From Achromobacter seleniivolatilans (GTDB taxonomy: Bacteria; Pseudomonadota; Gammaproteobacteria; Burkholderiales; Burkholderiaceae_B): a DNA stretch of 64,000 nucleotides. A program made the position numbers and the translations under genes. The notes under the pieces were generated by a model. That model ran no database searches. It was not told where the DNA came from and worked only from the letters and a program-made list of their open reading frames with translations. The stretch lies in the NCBI RefSeq assembly GCF_030864005.1, contig NZ_CP132976.1:4278001-4342000 (forward strand), written 5' to 3'. This document shows positions 41,282-49,998 of the stretch, piece after piece (position 1 is the stretch's first letter; each line of letters starts with the position of its first letter).

Positions 41282-43327
41282 ATGAAAGCCCGCTCCATCC
41301 GCCGCTACGCCGGCGCGCTGCTCTGTTCCGCTCCGGCCATCGCTGCCGCCCAGCAAGCCGCTTCCACCACCCCCGAACTCGACTCCATCACCGTCACCGC
41401 GCAGCGCGTGCCGACGGACGGCCGTACGCTGCCCGTGTCCATTTCGGTCATCACGGCCGAAGACATCGCCGCCAGCAGCGCCCGCACCATGCAGGACCTG
41501 CTGTCGACCCAGGCCGGCATCCATCTGGTCAACACCAGCAGCTCCAGCGACAACGCCATCGTTGACCTGCGCGGCTTCGGCATCACCGGCGCCAGCAACA
41601 CGCTGATCATGATCGACGGCGTAAAGCAAAACACCAACGACCTGTCGGCCCCCAGCCTGGGCGTGGTGCCGCTGGATCAAGTGGAACGCATTGAAATCGT
41701 GCGCGGCAGCGGCTCGGTGCAATACGGCGGCGGCACGACCGGCGGCGTGATCAACATCATCACGCGCAAAGAATTCTCCAAGGAACCGGTGTCCGCCACG
41801 GCCACCGCCACCTTCGGCAGCTACGGCCTGCGCCAATACGACGCCGCCGTTGCCATGAACAACGAAAAGGTGGGCGTCGACGCTTACATGCAGTCGCTGC
41901 ACAGCGACGGCTACCGCGACCACAGCGGCGAACGCCGTGAAGGCGGCGGCGGCGGCATCACCTTGCGCCACGACAACGGCTCGATCCGTCTGTACGGCCG
42001 CACCACCACGCAAAAGCTGGAATTGCCCGGCCCGCGTTTGATCAGCCCGTCGACCGGCGTGAACCAGTTCGAAAACGACCCGCGCGGCTCCAAGAACGAC
42101 GTCGATTTCGTCAAGACCACGACGACCACCTTCGGCCTGCAACTTGAACAGGCGATTGGCACCGGCATGCTGTATGCCGACCTGTCCACGCGTGAGAAGA
42201 AGCTCAACGGTCTGTCGTATGACGGGTTCGGCGACACGCTGCGCGATCAGAAGCTGGAAGAGAACATTGCCAGCGTCCGCTATCGCCTGCCAATCAACGG
42301 CGGCCACAGCATCGTCTTTGGCGCCGACGCGCAAGAATCCAAGACCACCGCCGACCAGAACGCCTACTACGACTTCGAGCCGTCCAAGTGGCAATCGCGC
42401 CAGCACCAATACGGCCTGTTTGCTGAAGGCCAGATCCGCGCAACCGACACGACCTACGTGACGGCCGGCGTGCGCCGCCAGTACGCGTCTGATGACCTGG
42501 ACGTGATTTCCGGCTCGGGCACCGCCTCTGACCGCAGCAACCACCTGACCGCCTGGCAGTTGGGCGTGCGCCAGGATCTGCCCTCAGGCTTCGGCGTGTA
42601 CGGCAAGGTCGGCCGCAGCTTCCGCTTGCCCAACGCCGACGAACTGCTGTCGGTGCAAAAGCCGCTGGCTGCGCAAACGTCCACTGACAAGGAAATCGGC
42701 GTGACGTGGCAATCGGCCGCAAGCAGCGCCCGCCTGTCGTACTTCCGCTATGACCTGACCAACGAAATCCAGTACAACCCGTTGGCTGACGGCATGTGGG
42801 GCCCGGGCACGGGCGCCAATACCAACCTGGACCCGACCCGCCGCCAAGGCATTGAACTGGAAGGCCGCACCGCCATTTCCAGCAGCATCACGCTGGATGC
42901 CAACGTGACCTGGATGGAAGCGCAATTCCGCTCGGGCACCTACGCAGGTGTGGATCTGGCCGGCAAGACCGTGCCGCTGGCCCCCAAGTGGCTGGCCAAC
43001 GCCGGTGTGACGTGGCGCCCCACCGACGCGTTCCTGTGGAACGTGGCGGCGCAATATGTGGGCAAGTCGCGCATGGATAACGACCAGGCCAACCAGTTCG
43101 GCAAAGAACTCGACGCCTACGTGTTGTTCAACACCAAGGTTGCGTACAAGTTCACCCGCAACATCGAAGGCGCCATCGGCGTGAACAACATTTTCGACCG
43201 TCAGTACGCCACCTACGGTATCCGTGGCGGCAATGCGTCGTTCGAAATGTTGGGCCCTGTCGCCAACTACAACCTGTACCCCGCCCCGGGCCGCAACTTC
43301 TACGCGTCGCTCACGCTGCGCTACTGA
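41282..43327 (+). CDS. btuB: TonB-dependent outer-membrane receptor, BtuB-like
   Basis: Outer-membrane gated channel (681 aa), probably for cobalamin. Signal peptide to about residue 23; TonB box DSITVTAQR (near residue 34); plug domain with LRGFGITGASNTLIMIDGVK and VERIEIVRGSGSVQYG; then a 22-strand barrel ending in the aromatic-tail NFYASLTLRY. The cobalamin riboswitch upstream and btuF downstream support B12 as substrate. Not all BtuB-type receptors prefer intact B12; corrinoid variants cannot be ruled out. No periplasmic transporter genes btuCD follow in this window. Confidence 0.9.
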   Translation: MKARSIRRYAGALLCSAPAIAAAQQAASTTPELDSITVTAQRVPTDGRTLPVSISVITAEDIAASSARTMQDLLSTQAGIHLVNTSSSSDNAIVDLRGFGITGASNTLIMIDGVKQNTNDLSAPSLGVVPLDQVERIEIVRGSGSVQYGGGTTGGVINIITRKEFSKEPVSATATATFGSYGLRQYDAAVAMNNEKVGVDAYMQSLHSDGYRDHSGERREGGGGGITLRHDNGSIRLYGRTTTQKLELPGPRLISPSTGVNQFENDPRGSKNDVDFVKTTTTTFGLQLEQAIGTGMLYADLSTREKKLNGLSYDGFGDTLRDQKLEENIASVRYRLPINGGHSIVFGADAQESKTTADQNAYYDFEPSKWQSRQHQYGLFAEGQIRATDTTYVTAGVRRQYASDDLDVISGSGTASDRSNHLTAWQLGVRQDLPSGFGVYGKVGRSFRLPNADELLSVQKPLAAQTSTDKEIGVTWQSAASSARLSYFRYDLTNEIQYNPLADGMWGPGTGANTNLDPTRRQGIELEGRTAISSSITLDANVTWMEAQFRSGTYAGVDLAGKTVPLAPKWLANAGVTWRPTDAFLWNVAAQYVGKSRMDNDQANQFGKELDAYVLFNTKVAYKFTRNIEGAIGVNNIFDRQYATYGIRGGNASFEMLGPVANYNLYPAPGRNFYASLTLRY

Positions 43328-43337
43328 TCGCGGCATT

Positions 43338-43372
43338 CCGATATAGTCGGCGTTGTTCGCTGACTATATCGG
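43338..43372. promoter_or_regulatory. Inverted repeat between btuB and btuF
   Basis: CCGATATAGTCGGC and GCTGACTATATCGG form a stem of 11 pairs, one mismatch and two more pairs around a 7-nt loop. It starts 10 bp after the btuB stop and ends 10 bp before the btuF ATG. It could weaken read-through or stabilise the upstream message; there is no U-run. Confidence 0.6.
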
Positions 43373-43382
43373 CACCCCTGGC

Positions 43383-44285
43383 ATGACCTTCCCAAGCGCA
43401 TTCCTACGTATCGTTCCGGGGCTGATTCTGGCCCTGGGCGGAACGCTTGCCCGGGCAGAGACGCCGATCAGCGCAGGCATTCAGGTTCAGGACGACAAAG
43501 GCCGCACGGTCTTGCTGGCCGCGCCCGCCCGGCGCGCCGTCACCCTGGCGCCGCACGCCACCGAGCTCGTCTATGCCGCTGGCGCAGGCGACCGGCTGAT
43601 CGCCACCATCCGTGGCAGCGACTATCCCCCTGCCGCCCGCCAATTGCCCGTCATCGGCGACGGCACGCAACCCGATGCCGAACGCGTGGCGGCGGTCAGG
43701 CCCGATCTGCTGATTGCCTGGCAGCCTGCCGCGGCCGAACCGCTGGTCCGCGTCATGGACAAGTTGCAGGTTCCCGTTTTCTTTAGCGACCCCCTGACGC
43801 TCGACGCCATCCCTGGCGCCGTGGAGCGCATGGGCGAGCTGTTTGGCACCCAAGCCCAGGCCCGCCCCGCAGCCCAGGCTCTGCGCGCCCGCCTGGACGC
43901 GCTAGCCTCCCGTTATGCCGGCCGCCGGCCCGTACGGGTCTTCATCCAGGCCGGTCTGGACCCCATTTACACCCTGAACGACACCAGCATCGTCAGCGAC
44001 GCGCTACGCCTGTGCGGCGGGGTCAATGTCTTTGGGCAAGCGCCCGTCGTGGCGCCCCAGGTCACACTGGAAAGCGTGCTGGCCGCCCGTCCCGAAGCGG
44101 TGCTGGCGGGCGTAGCCAGGCCAGAAGACACGCGCCAGAATCTGGCTGCGTGGCAGGTGCTTGGGTTGCCCGCCGCCCGCCAGGGCCATGTTTATGGGGT
44201 CGATGCCGACGCCTTGTACCGCCCCGGCCCCCGCCTGATCGACGCTGCCGAATCCATCTGCGCCGACCTGGACCGGCTGCGCTGA
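43383..44285 (+). CDS. btuF: Cobalamin-binding periplasmic protein BtuF
   Basis: Periplasmic binding protein (300 aa, helical-backbone type) that receives vitamin B12 from BtuB and hands it to BtuCD. Signal peptide ends near LARA (about residue 22). The core reads RRAVTLAPHATELVYAAGAGDRL, then YPPAARQLPVIGD and VRPDLLIAW, characteristic of BtuF/FecB-type proteins. The ATG at 43383 is favoured; a TTG 30 nt upstream lies inside the inverted repeat. It follows btuB by 55 nt and is likely in the same riboswitch-governed transcript. Confidence 0.88.
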   Translation: MTFPSAFLRIVPGLILALGGTLARAETPISAGIQVQDDKGRTVLLAAPARRAVTLAPHATELVYAAGAGDRLIATIRGSDYPPAARQLPVIGDGTQPDAERVAAVRPDLLIAWQPAAAEPLVRVMDKLQVPVFFSDPLTLDAIPGAVERMGELFGTQAQARPAAQALRARLDALASRYAGRRPVRVFIQAGLDPIYTLNDTSIVSDALRLCGGVNVFGQAPVVAPQVTLESVLAARPEAVLAGVARPEDTRQNLAAWQVLGLPAARQGHVYGVDADALYRPGPRLIDAAESICADLDRLR

Positions 44286-44394
44286 GTACGGGATTGCGGT
44301 CCGCAGCCAGTCCGGTGCTTTATCATTCGCCTGAACATCAGCCAGCCTTTGCGGGCCCTCGCATCGTGCGTTCCCCGCCCTTTGAAACACCGCC

Positions 44395-45198
44395 ATGACC
44401 ACACAAGACACTCTCACCATCGCCGGCCGCGCTTATTCGTCGCGCCTGCTCGTCGGCACCGGCAAGTACAAGGACTTCGAACAGACCCGCGCGGCGCTGG
44501 ACGCCAGCGGCACCGAGATCGTGACGGTTGCTATCCGCCGCACCAATATCGGGCAAAACGCGGGCGAGCCGAATCTGCTGGACTACGTTCCGATGTCCAA
44601 GTTCACCCTGCTGCCCAACACGGCCGGCTGCTACAGCGCCGACGATGCCGTGCGCACCCTGCGTCTGGCGCGCGAGCTGCTGGACGGCCATGATCTGGTG
44701 AAACTGGAAGTGCTGGGCGACCCGCACACGCTGTTCCCCAACATGCCCGAAACGCTCAAGGCCACCAAGACGCTGGTCGATGAAGGCTTCAAGGTCATGG
44801 TCTATTGCACCGACGATCCCATCCAGTGCCGCATGCTGGAAGACATGGGCGCCGTGGCCATCATGCCGCTGGCGTCTCTGATCGGCTCGGGCATGGGCAT
44901 TCTGAACCCCTGGAATCTGCGCCTGATCATCGACCAAGCCCGGGTGCCAGTCGTCGTGGATGCGGGCGTGGGTACCGCATCCGACGCCGCCATCGCGATG
45001 GAACTGGGCTGCGACGCCGTCCTGATGAACACCGCCATCGCCGCCGCGCGCGATCCGATCCTGATGGCCAGCGCCATGAAAAAGGGCGTGGAGTCCGGCC
45101 GCGAGGCCTTCCTGGCCGGCCGCATGCCCAAGAAGCTGTACAGCGGCGCGCCCAGCTCGCCCACTGAAGGCCTGATCACCGGCGGACCCGCCAAATGA
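44395..45198 (+). CDS. thiG: Thiazole synthase
   Basis: Builds the thiazole phosphate of thiamine from deoxyxylulose-5-phosphate, dehydroglycine and ThiS-thiocarboxylate. The 267-aa TIM barrel shows [17 protein letters not shown] near the N-terminus, VAIRRTNIG with the Schiff-base region, [19 protein letters not shown] sequence and [20 protein letters not shown]. thiS and thiO, normal partners, are absent upstream: the 109-bp gap to btuF is too short for thiS. It overlaps thiD by 4 nt. Confidence 0.96.
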   Translation: MTTQDTLTIAGRAYSSRLLVGTGKYKDFEQTRAALDASGTEIVTVAIRRTNIGQNAGEPNLLDYVPMSKFTLLPNTAGCYSADDAVRTLRLARELLDGHDLVKLEVLGDPHTLFPNMPETLKATKTLVDEGFKVMVYCTDDPIQCRMLEDMGAVAIMPLASLIGSGMGILNPWNLRLIIDQARVPVVVDAGVGTASDAAIAMELGCDAVLMNTAIAAARDPILMASAMKKGVESGREAFLAGRMPKKLYSGAPSSPTEGLITGGPAK

Positions 45199-46034
45199 GC
45201 TCCCGCGAAGCGGCCAAAAGCCGTCCCATCCCCCACGCGCTGACCATCGCTGGCGTCGACCCCTCCGGCGGCGCCGGAACCCTGGCCGACATCAAAGCGA
45301 TGAGCGCCCTGGGCGCCTATGGTTGCGCCGTTATCGCGGCGCTGACTGCCCAGAACACCCAGGGCGTCACCGGTATCTCGCCCGTGCCGCCCGCCTTCGT
45401 GGCCCTGCAAATCGACACGCTGTTCACCGACGTGCGCATCGACGCCGTCAAGGTCGGCATGCTGGGCCAGCGGCCCGTGATCGAGGTCGTGGCTGAAAAA
45501 CTGGCCAAATGGGCCCCCGCCCATGTCGTGCTGGACCCGGTCATGGTGGCAAAAAGCGGCGATTTGCTGCTTGAGAAAGAGGCCGTCGGCGCTATGCGCG
45601 AAGCCATGCTGCCCCAGGCCACACTGCTGACGCCGAACCTGCCCGAAGCTGGCGTGCTGCTCGAGGAGCGGCCGGTGGAAACCGTGAAGGAAATGCGCCG
45701 CGTGGCCGAACGCCTGCGCAACAAGATGGCGCATTCGGGCGCGCGCTGGGTGCTGGTCAAAGGCGGCCATCTGCCCGGCAATGAAACCATCGACCTGCTG
45801 CACGACGGCGACCGCATGATTGAACTGCCTGGGCATCGTATTGAAACGGTCAACACCCATGGCACGGGTTGCACGTTGTCGGCAGCGCTGGCCGCGCTGC
45901 TGCCGCAAATCGACGACGTGCCCGAAGCCGCCAAACGGGCCAAGGCTTACCTGACCGAGGCTATCCGCCACGCGGAACGCCTGTCGGTGGGTTCGGGCCA
46001 CGGCCCGGTCCACCACTTCCACGCTTGGTGGTAG
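45195..46034 (+). CDS. thiD: Hydroxymethylpyrimidine/phosphomethylpyrimidine kinase
   Basis: Phosphorylates HMP twice to the pyrimidine diphosphate used in thiamine synthesis. The 279-aa ribokinase-fold product carries [43 protein letters not shown] and the anion hole [14 protein letters not shown] with its catalytic Cys region. The start is in an ATGA overlap with thiG, so the two thiamine genes are coupled. thiE and thiC are not in the window. Confidence 0.96.
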   Translation: MSSREAAKSRPIPHALTIAGVDPSGGAGTLADIKAMSALGAYGCAVIAALTAQNTQGVTGISPVPPAFVALQIDTLFTDVRIDAVKVGMLGQRPVIEVVAEKLAKWAPAHVVLDPVMVAKSGDLLLEKEAVGAMREAMLPQATLLTPNLPEAGVLLEERPVETVKEMRRVAERLRNKMAHSGARWVLVKGGHLPGNETIDLLHDGDRMIELPGHRIETVNTHGTGCTLSAALAALLPQIDDVPEAAKRAKAYLTEAIRHAERLSVGSGHGPVHHFHAWW

Positions 46035-46067
46035 GGGCGCGGCGGGATAAGCCGCCTGCGGCCGAAA

Positions 46068-46089
46068 GCGGCGCCCCATGGGGCGCCGC
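46068..46089 (+). terminator. 22-bp perfect palindrome after thiD
   Basis: GCGGCGCCCC-AT-GGGGCGCCGC lies 33 bp past the thiD stop and is followed by CGTCATTT. It is a likely terminator of the thiGD transcript; the T content after it is modest. Confidence 0.65.
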
Positions 46090-46094
46090 CGTCA

Positions 46095-46122
46095 TTTCAG
46101 CCTGCCCGATCCCAGGCTGAAA
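46095..46122. promoter_or_regulatory. 10-bp inverted repeat before the Pcm-like gene
   Basis: TTTCAGCCTG (46095-46104) and CAGGCTGAAA (46113-46122) are perfect complements around 8 nt, five bases after the previous palindrome. It may be a second terminator or an operator; TACAAT (46166-46171) further on could be the -10 of the next gene. Confidence 0.5.
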
Positions 46123-46206
46123 CATCTGCCGGCCGGGCACGCCGTCACAGGACGCTACGAATCGGTACAATGGTCGGCTGATTCCACTGTTTTTTTCCTC
46201 ACCGTC

Positions 46207-46887
46207 ATGAACGCTTCGACCCTGCCCGACGTAGAACAAGTCCGCTTCAACATGGTGGAACAGCAGATCCGCCCGTGGGACGTCCTGGACGCCAACGTGC
46301 TGCAAGCGCTGTTCGATGTGCGCCGCGAACAATTCGTTCCGCCGGCACTGCGCGCCCTGGCGTTTTCCGATCTGGAACTGCCTCTGGAAATCAACGCGGT
46401 CAATACGCGTCAGACCATGCTCGCGCCCAAGGTGGAAGCCCGCCTGGCGCAAGAACTGCAACTGACGAAGGCTGACTGTGTGCTGGAAATCGGCACCGGC
46501 TCGGGCTATCAGGCCGCGCTGCTGGGTTATCTGGCCCAACAGGTTACGTCGGTGGAAATCGACAGCCGTCTGGTGACGTTCGCGCAGCAAAACCTGCAAA
46601 TGAACAACGTCACCAACGTCAAGGTTGAAACCGGCGACGCCCGCAACGGCTGGGGCTCGACCGAATATGACGCCATTCTGGTGACGGGTTCCGTGCCGGT
46701 CGTGCCGGACGCCCTGAAGTACCAACTGCGCGTGGGCGGCCGCTTGGTCGTGGTCGTGGGCCAAGCCCCCGTCATGACGGCCTGTCGCATCACCCGCACC
46801 ACGGCGGCCAGCTTTGAAACGGTCAACCTGTTCGAAACAGTCATCAAACCGCTGCGTGGCACCACGGTGTCCCAGTTCAAGTTCTAA
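46207..46887 (+). CDS. Protein-L-isoaspartate methyltransferase family protein
   Basis: SAM-dependent methyltransferase of 226 aa in the Pcm family, which repairs isoaspartyl residues in aged proteins. It has the SAM motif VLEIGTGSGYQAALLGYLA near residue 78, an N-terminal QQIRPWDVLDANVLQALFDV typical of the Pcm relatives placed before tolC in betaproteobacteria, and DAILVTGSVPVVPDAL. True Pcm substrates are not proven for this subgroup. It precedes tolC by 79 nt. Confidence 0.88.
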   Translation: MNASTLPDVEQVRFNMVEQQIRPWDVLDANVLQALFDVRREQFVPPALRALAFSDLELPLEINAVNTRQTMLAPKVEARLAQELQLTKADCVLEIGTGSGYQAALLGYLAQQVTSVEIDSRLVTFAQQNLQMNNVTNVKVETGDARNGWGSTEYDAILVTGSVPVVPDALKYQLRVGGRLVVVVGQAPVMTACRITRTTAASFETVNLFETVIKPLRGTTVSQFKF

Positions 46888-46966
46888 ACCCCCACCTTGC
46901 CGCCCCGCGCTTGCGCCCCGACGGGGCCAGCGCATAACGGGGCGGCCCGGCGTATCGTTGAAAATC

Positions 46967-48298
46967 ATGCGCGTCCGATTGCTTACGGCTTTACTGGTTT
47001 TTACCTCTGCCGCAAGCGTCGGCCCGTCGCCCGCTGTTGCGCAGAACCTGATCCAGGTCTGGCAATCGGCCCTGGGCAATGACCCGACCTACGCCGCCGC
47101 CCGCGCCAACTACCGCGCCGGCCTGGAAAAAGAGCCGCAGGCGCGGTCCCTGCTGCTGCCGCTGATAACCGCGGAAGCCGGCGGCGCCTACCAGGAAACC
47201 CGCAGCACCCGTGGCGCCGGCATAGCCTACAGCGGCGGGCGTGGCGTCTGGGATCTGGCACTGACCCAGCCTCTGTTCGATTGGGGCCGCTGGCAGAATT
47301 ACGAGCAATCCAAGCTGATCGTCGCTGACGTCGAAGTGCAGTTGCAACAGGCCCTGCAAGACTTGCTGCTGCGCGTGGCCGATGCCTACTTCAACGTGCT
47401 TTATGCGCAAGACACGCTGACCGCCACGGAAGCCGAGAAGGCCGCCGTCGCCGGGCAACTGGAGTCCGCCAAGCGCAATTTTGAACTGGGCAACGCCACC
47501 GTCACCGACACCTATGAAGCGCAGGCGCGCTATGACCTGGTTCTGGCGCAGGAACTGCGTCTGCAAAACGATCTGGATGTGCGCCGCGACGAACTGGCCA
47601 AGATCATCGGCACGCAGCCCGGCGCCCTGGCCGAATTGCCCTACGGCGTGCAATTGCCCGCGCCCCAGCCCGCCCGCGTCAATGACTGGAGCACCCAGGC
47701 AGAATCGTCCAGCCTGGACGTATTGCGCGCGCAGCTCTTGACCCGCATTGCCGGCCGCGAAATCCAGATCGCCAAGAGCGGCCACTACCCCAGCCTGAAC
47801 CTGCGGGCCACCAGCGGCAGCGCCAGCGACGCCGTCATGCGCAACGCGGCGCCCGGCAAACCGATCGACAACACGATCGGCGTGGTCCTTTCCATTCCGC
47901 TCTATTCTGGCGGCGGCGTATCGTCGCAAGTCACGGAAAAGGTGCAACTGGAACAAAAAGCGCGCCACGATTTTGAAACGGCGCGCCGCCAGGCCATCCA
48001 GGCCGCCCGCCAGTACTACAGCGGCGTCACGAGCGGCCTGGCCCGTATCCAGGCGCTAGAGGCCGGCGAGAAATCCAGCCGCGCGGCGGTGGAAGCCAAC
48101 CGTACAGGGTACGAAGTAGGTGTGCGTATCAATCTGGACGTGCTTAACGCCCAGCAGCAGCTCTACGCCACCCAGCGCGACCTGGCACTGGCGCGCTACA
48201 GCACGGTGCTGTCAGGCCTGCGCCTGAAGGCCACCAGCGGCATTCTGGCCGAGTCGGATCTGGAAGCGATCAACCGCTTGCTGCGCGAACCGCGCTGA
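46967..48298 (+). CDS. tolC: TolC-family outer-membrane channel
   Basis: Outer-membrane exit duct (443 aa) for type I secretion and tripartite efflux. Signal peptide to about residue 25 (PSPAVAQ). The two repeated halves of the family are visible: QSALGNDPTYAAARANY with TQPLFDWGRWQNYEQ in the first, and IPLYSGGGVSSQV in the second, with long Gln/Ala-rich helices between. ATG at 46967. The mdtABC pump at the window start has no channel of its own and could use this one, but nothing in the sequence proves it. Confidence 0.93.
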   Translation: MRVRLLTALLVFTSAASVGPSPAVAQNLIQVWQSALGNDPTYAAARANYRAGLEKEPQARSLLLPLITAEAGGAYQETRSTRGAGIAYSGGRGVWDLALTQPLFDWGRWQNYEQSKLIVADVEVQLQQALQDLLLRVADAYFNVLYAQDTLTATEAEKAAVAGQLESAKRNFELGNATVTDTYEAQARYDLVLAQELRLQNDLDVRRDELAKIIGTQPGALAELPYGVQLPAPQPARVNDWSTQAESSSLDVLRAQLLTRIAGREIQIAKSGHYPSLNLRATSGSASDAVMRNAAPGKPIDNTIGVVLSIPLYSGGGVSSQVTEKVQLEQKARHDFETARRQAIQAARQYYSGVTSGLARIQALEAGEKSSRAAVEANRTGYEVGVRINLDVLNAQQQLYATQRDLALARYSTVLSGLRLKATSGILAESDLEAINRLLREPR

Positions 48299-48365
48299 AG
48301 TGTTGCGCGTTGGGTCGCGTTGCTGAACGGCATAGGGACTGCGGCGCCGCTTGATGCGGCCCAAC

Positions 48366-48854
48366 TCAGGCGCCCTGAATCTTCTTCACCAGCGCCGTCG
48401 TCGAACGCTCGAATTCAAACGGAATCGCCACCGCCCGGCCACCCCAGGTTTTGACCAGCGCGGTCTCGGGCAGTTTTTCCATGTCGTAGTCGCCGCCCTT
48501 GACGATCAGGTCGGGCTTGAGCTCGCCAATCAAAGCTTCGGGCGTATCTTCGTGGAAAGACGTGACCACGGTCACGAAACCCAGCGCGGCCAACAGCGCG
48601 GCGCGGTCTTCCATGCGGTTTAACGGGCGCTCATCGCCCTTGCCCAAACGGCGTACCGACTCATCGGTATTCACTGCCACGACAAGGGTGGCGCCCAGCT
48701 GGGCCGCCTGATCCAGATAGGTGGCGTGCCCCCGATGCAAGATATCGAAGACGCCATTGGTAAACACCAGCGGACGCGGAAAGCGGCCGCTGGCAATAGC
48801 GGCGACGCATTCGTCGCGGGATAAGACCTTGGATTCGAAACGGGCGGCAGACAT
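48366..48854 (-). CDS. rfaE2: D-glycero-beta-D-manno-heptose-1-phosphate adenylyltransferase
   Basis: Makes ADP-heptose for the lipopolysaccharide inner core. The 162-aa nucleotidyltransferase holds the HxGH-type motif TNGVFDILHRGHATYL (residues about 32-47) and DLIVKGGDYDMEKLPE. Only the second domain of E. coli HldE is encoded here; the kinase half is a separate gene elsewhere, as usual in these bacteria. ATG at 48854; the frame continues upstream without family sequence. Convergent with tolC. Confidence 0.93.
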   Translation of the reverse strand: MSAARFESKVLSRDECVAAIASGRFPRPLVFTNGVFDILHRGHATYLDQAAQLGATLVVAVNTDESVRRLGKGDERPLNRMEDRAALLAALGFVTVVTSFHEDTPEALIGELKPDLIVKGGDYDMEKLPETALVKTWGGRAVAIPFEFERSTTALVKKIQGA

Positions 48855-48941
48855 GCGGCGATTATATCCGCGCGTCTGCCGCCCTGAATGCAATGTGCAG
48901 GCACTAAGGCCGGCGATCAGCCGGCCCCAGCGCGGCTGAGA

Positions 48942-49820
48942 TCAGGCATCACCCAAGATGATCTTCTTTTCCTTGGGTACAACCAGCGCCGTCATTTCCT
49001 TGCGGTAACGGTTCAGGTCCTTCACGGTTTCAAAGCTGCGATCCATCAGCTTGGACAGGATGTGCAGGATGCGGGTAGCGACCTTCTGTTCCCACAAGCC
49101 GTCAAAGCGGATCTGCGTATCCAGCCAATGTTCCAGCCAGCCCGGCTCGGGCAGGCGCGACTGCACCGTGTCGTTGGGGAACAAGTCCTTGTTCACGTGC
49201 AGGTTGGTCGGATGCAACGCCTGCTGGGTGCGGCCAGCCGAGGCCATCAACACGCCGATCTTCGAGAACGCTACGCGAGCCTGCTCGCTGGTGTCCTGGC
49301 CGCGGTCATGCAGCGCGCGACGCATGTATTGCAAGTAAGCGCCGGCATGGCGGGCTTCGTCTTGGGCAACTGTCTTGTAGATGGCCTTGATCACCGGTTC
49401 GGTATGCCATTCAGCCGCACGGCGATACCAGTGATTCAAGCGGATTTCGCCGCAGAAATGCAGCATCAGCGTTTCCAGTTCTGGCGCAACATCGAATTCA
49501 AAGCGCACGTTGTGCAGCTCTTCTTCGGTGGGCACCAGGTCGGGACGGAAGCGGCGCAAATATTCAATCAGCACCAGGGAATGCTTCTGTTCTTCAAAGA
49601 ACCACACCGACATAAACGCACAAAAATCGCTGTCTCCACGATTGTCGCGCAGGAACATCTCGGTGGCCGGCAGTGCCGCCCACTCGGTAATGGCGTTCAT
49701 TTTGATCGTCTGAGCTTGCTCGTCCGAGAGCTTGCTGCGATCAAAATCCCCCCAGGGGATGTCATGCGCCATATTCCAGCGCACGGCTTCCATGGTCTTG
49801 AATAGTTCAGGATAAAGCAT
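48942..49820 (-). CDS. Diiron ferritin-like protein, acyl-ACP-desaturase type
   Basis: Helical-bundle protein of 292 aa with two diiron motifs, EEQKHS (near residue 75) and DEARHAG (near residue 152), plus a Glu in FCGEIRLNH between them. The pair EExxH and DExxH is that of soluble acyl-ACP desaturases and related oxygenases. The exact substrate is unknown. There is no signal or membrane span, so cytoplasmic. It stands alone, with an 18-bp palindrome in the 178-bp gap between it and ubiB, about 130 bp before the start. Confidence 0.8.
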   Translation of the reverse strand: MLYPELFKTMEAVRWNMAHDIPWGDFDRSKLSDEQAQTIKMNAITEWAALPATEMFLRDNRGDSDFCAFMSVWFFEEQKHSLVLIEYLRRFRPDLVPTEEELHNVRFEFDVAPELETLMLHFCGEIRLNHWYRRAAEWHTEPVIKAIYKTVAQDEARHAGAYLQYMRRALHDRGQDTSEQARVAFSKIGVLMASAGRTQQALHPTNLHVNKDLFPNDTVQSRLPEPGWLEHWLDTQIRFDGLWEQKVATRILHILSKLMDRSFETVKDLNRYRKEMTALVVPKEKKIILGDA

Positions 49821-49950
49821 GGTCTGCCCTTGTATTCGTCCCGCTAGTGGGGCTATAGAAATTAATGAATGCGCGCGTCACGCCAGCGTAGGCGCTGCAT
49901 TTATCCACCGCAGCGCTATTTTTCGCCGTCTCCCGCGTAGCTATGATGAC

Positions 49951-49968
49951 TGTTTCATGAATGAAACA
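49951..49968. promoter_or_regulatory. 18-bp operator-like palindrome upstream of the diiron gene
   Basis: TGTTTCAT-GA-ATGAAACA, two perfect 8-bp arms, lies in the AT-richer 178-bp gap between the 3' end of ubiB and the start of the diiron gene. TetR-type fatty-acid regulators bind sites of this size, but no match to a known motif is claimed. Confidence 0.6.
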
Positions 49969-49998
49969 TGACAGAGTTCGTCTAGACCATCGCGCCGC

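Noticed and set aside
46035..46067. Possible small RNA between thiD and the Pcm-like gene
   Set aside because: The structure is explained by the thiD terminator and no promoter for an RNA is visible.
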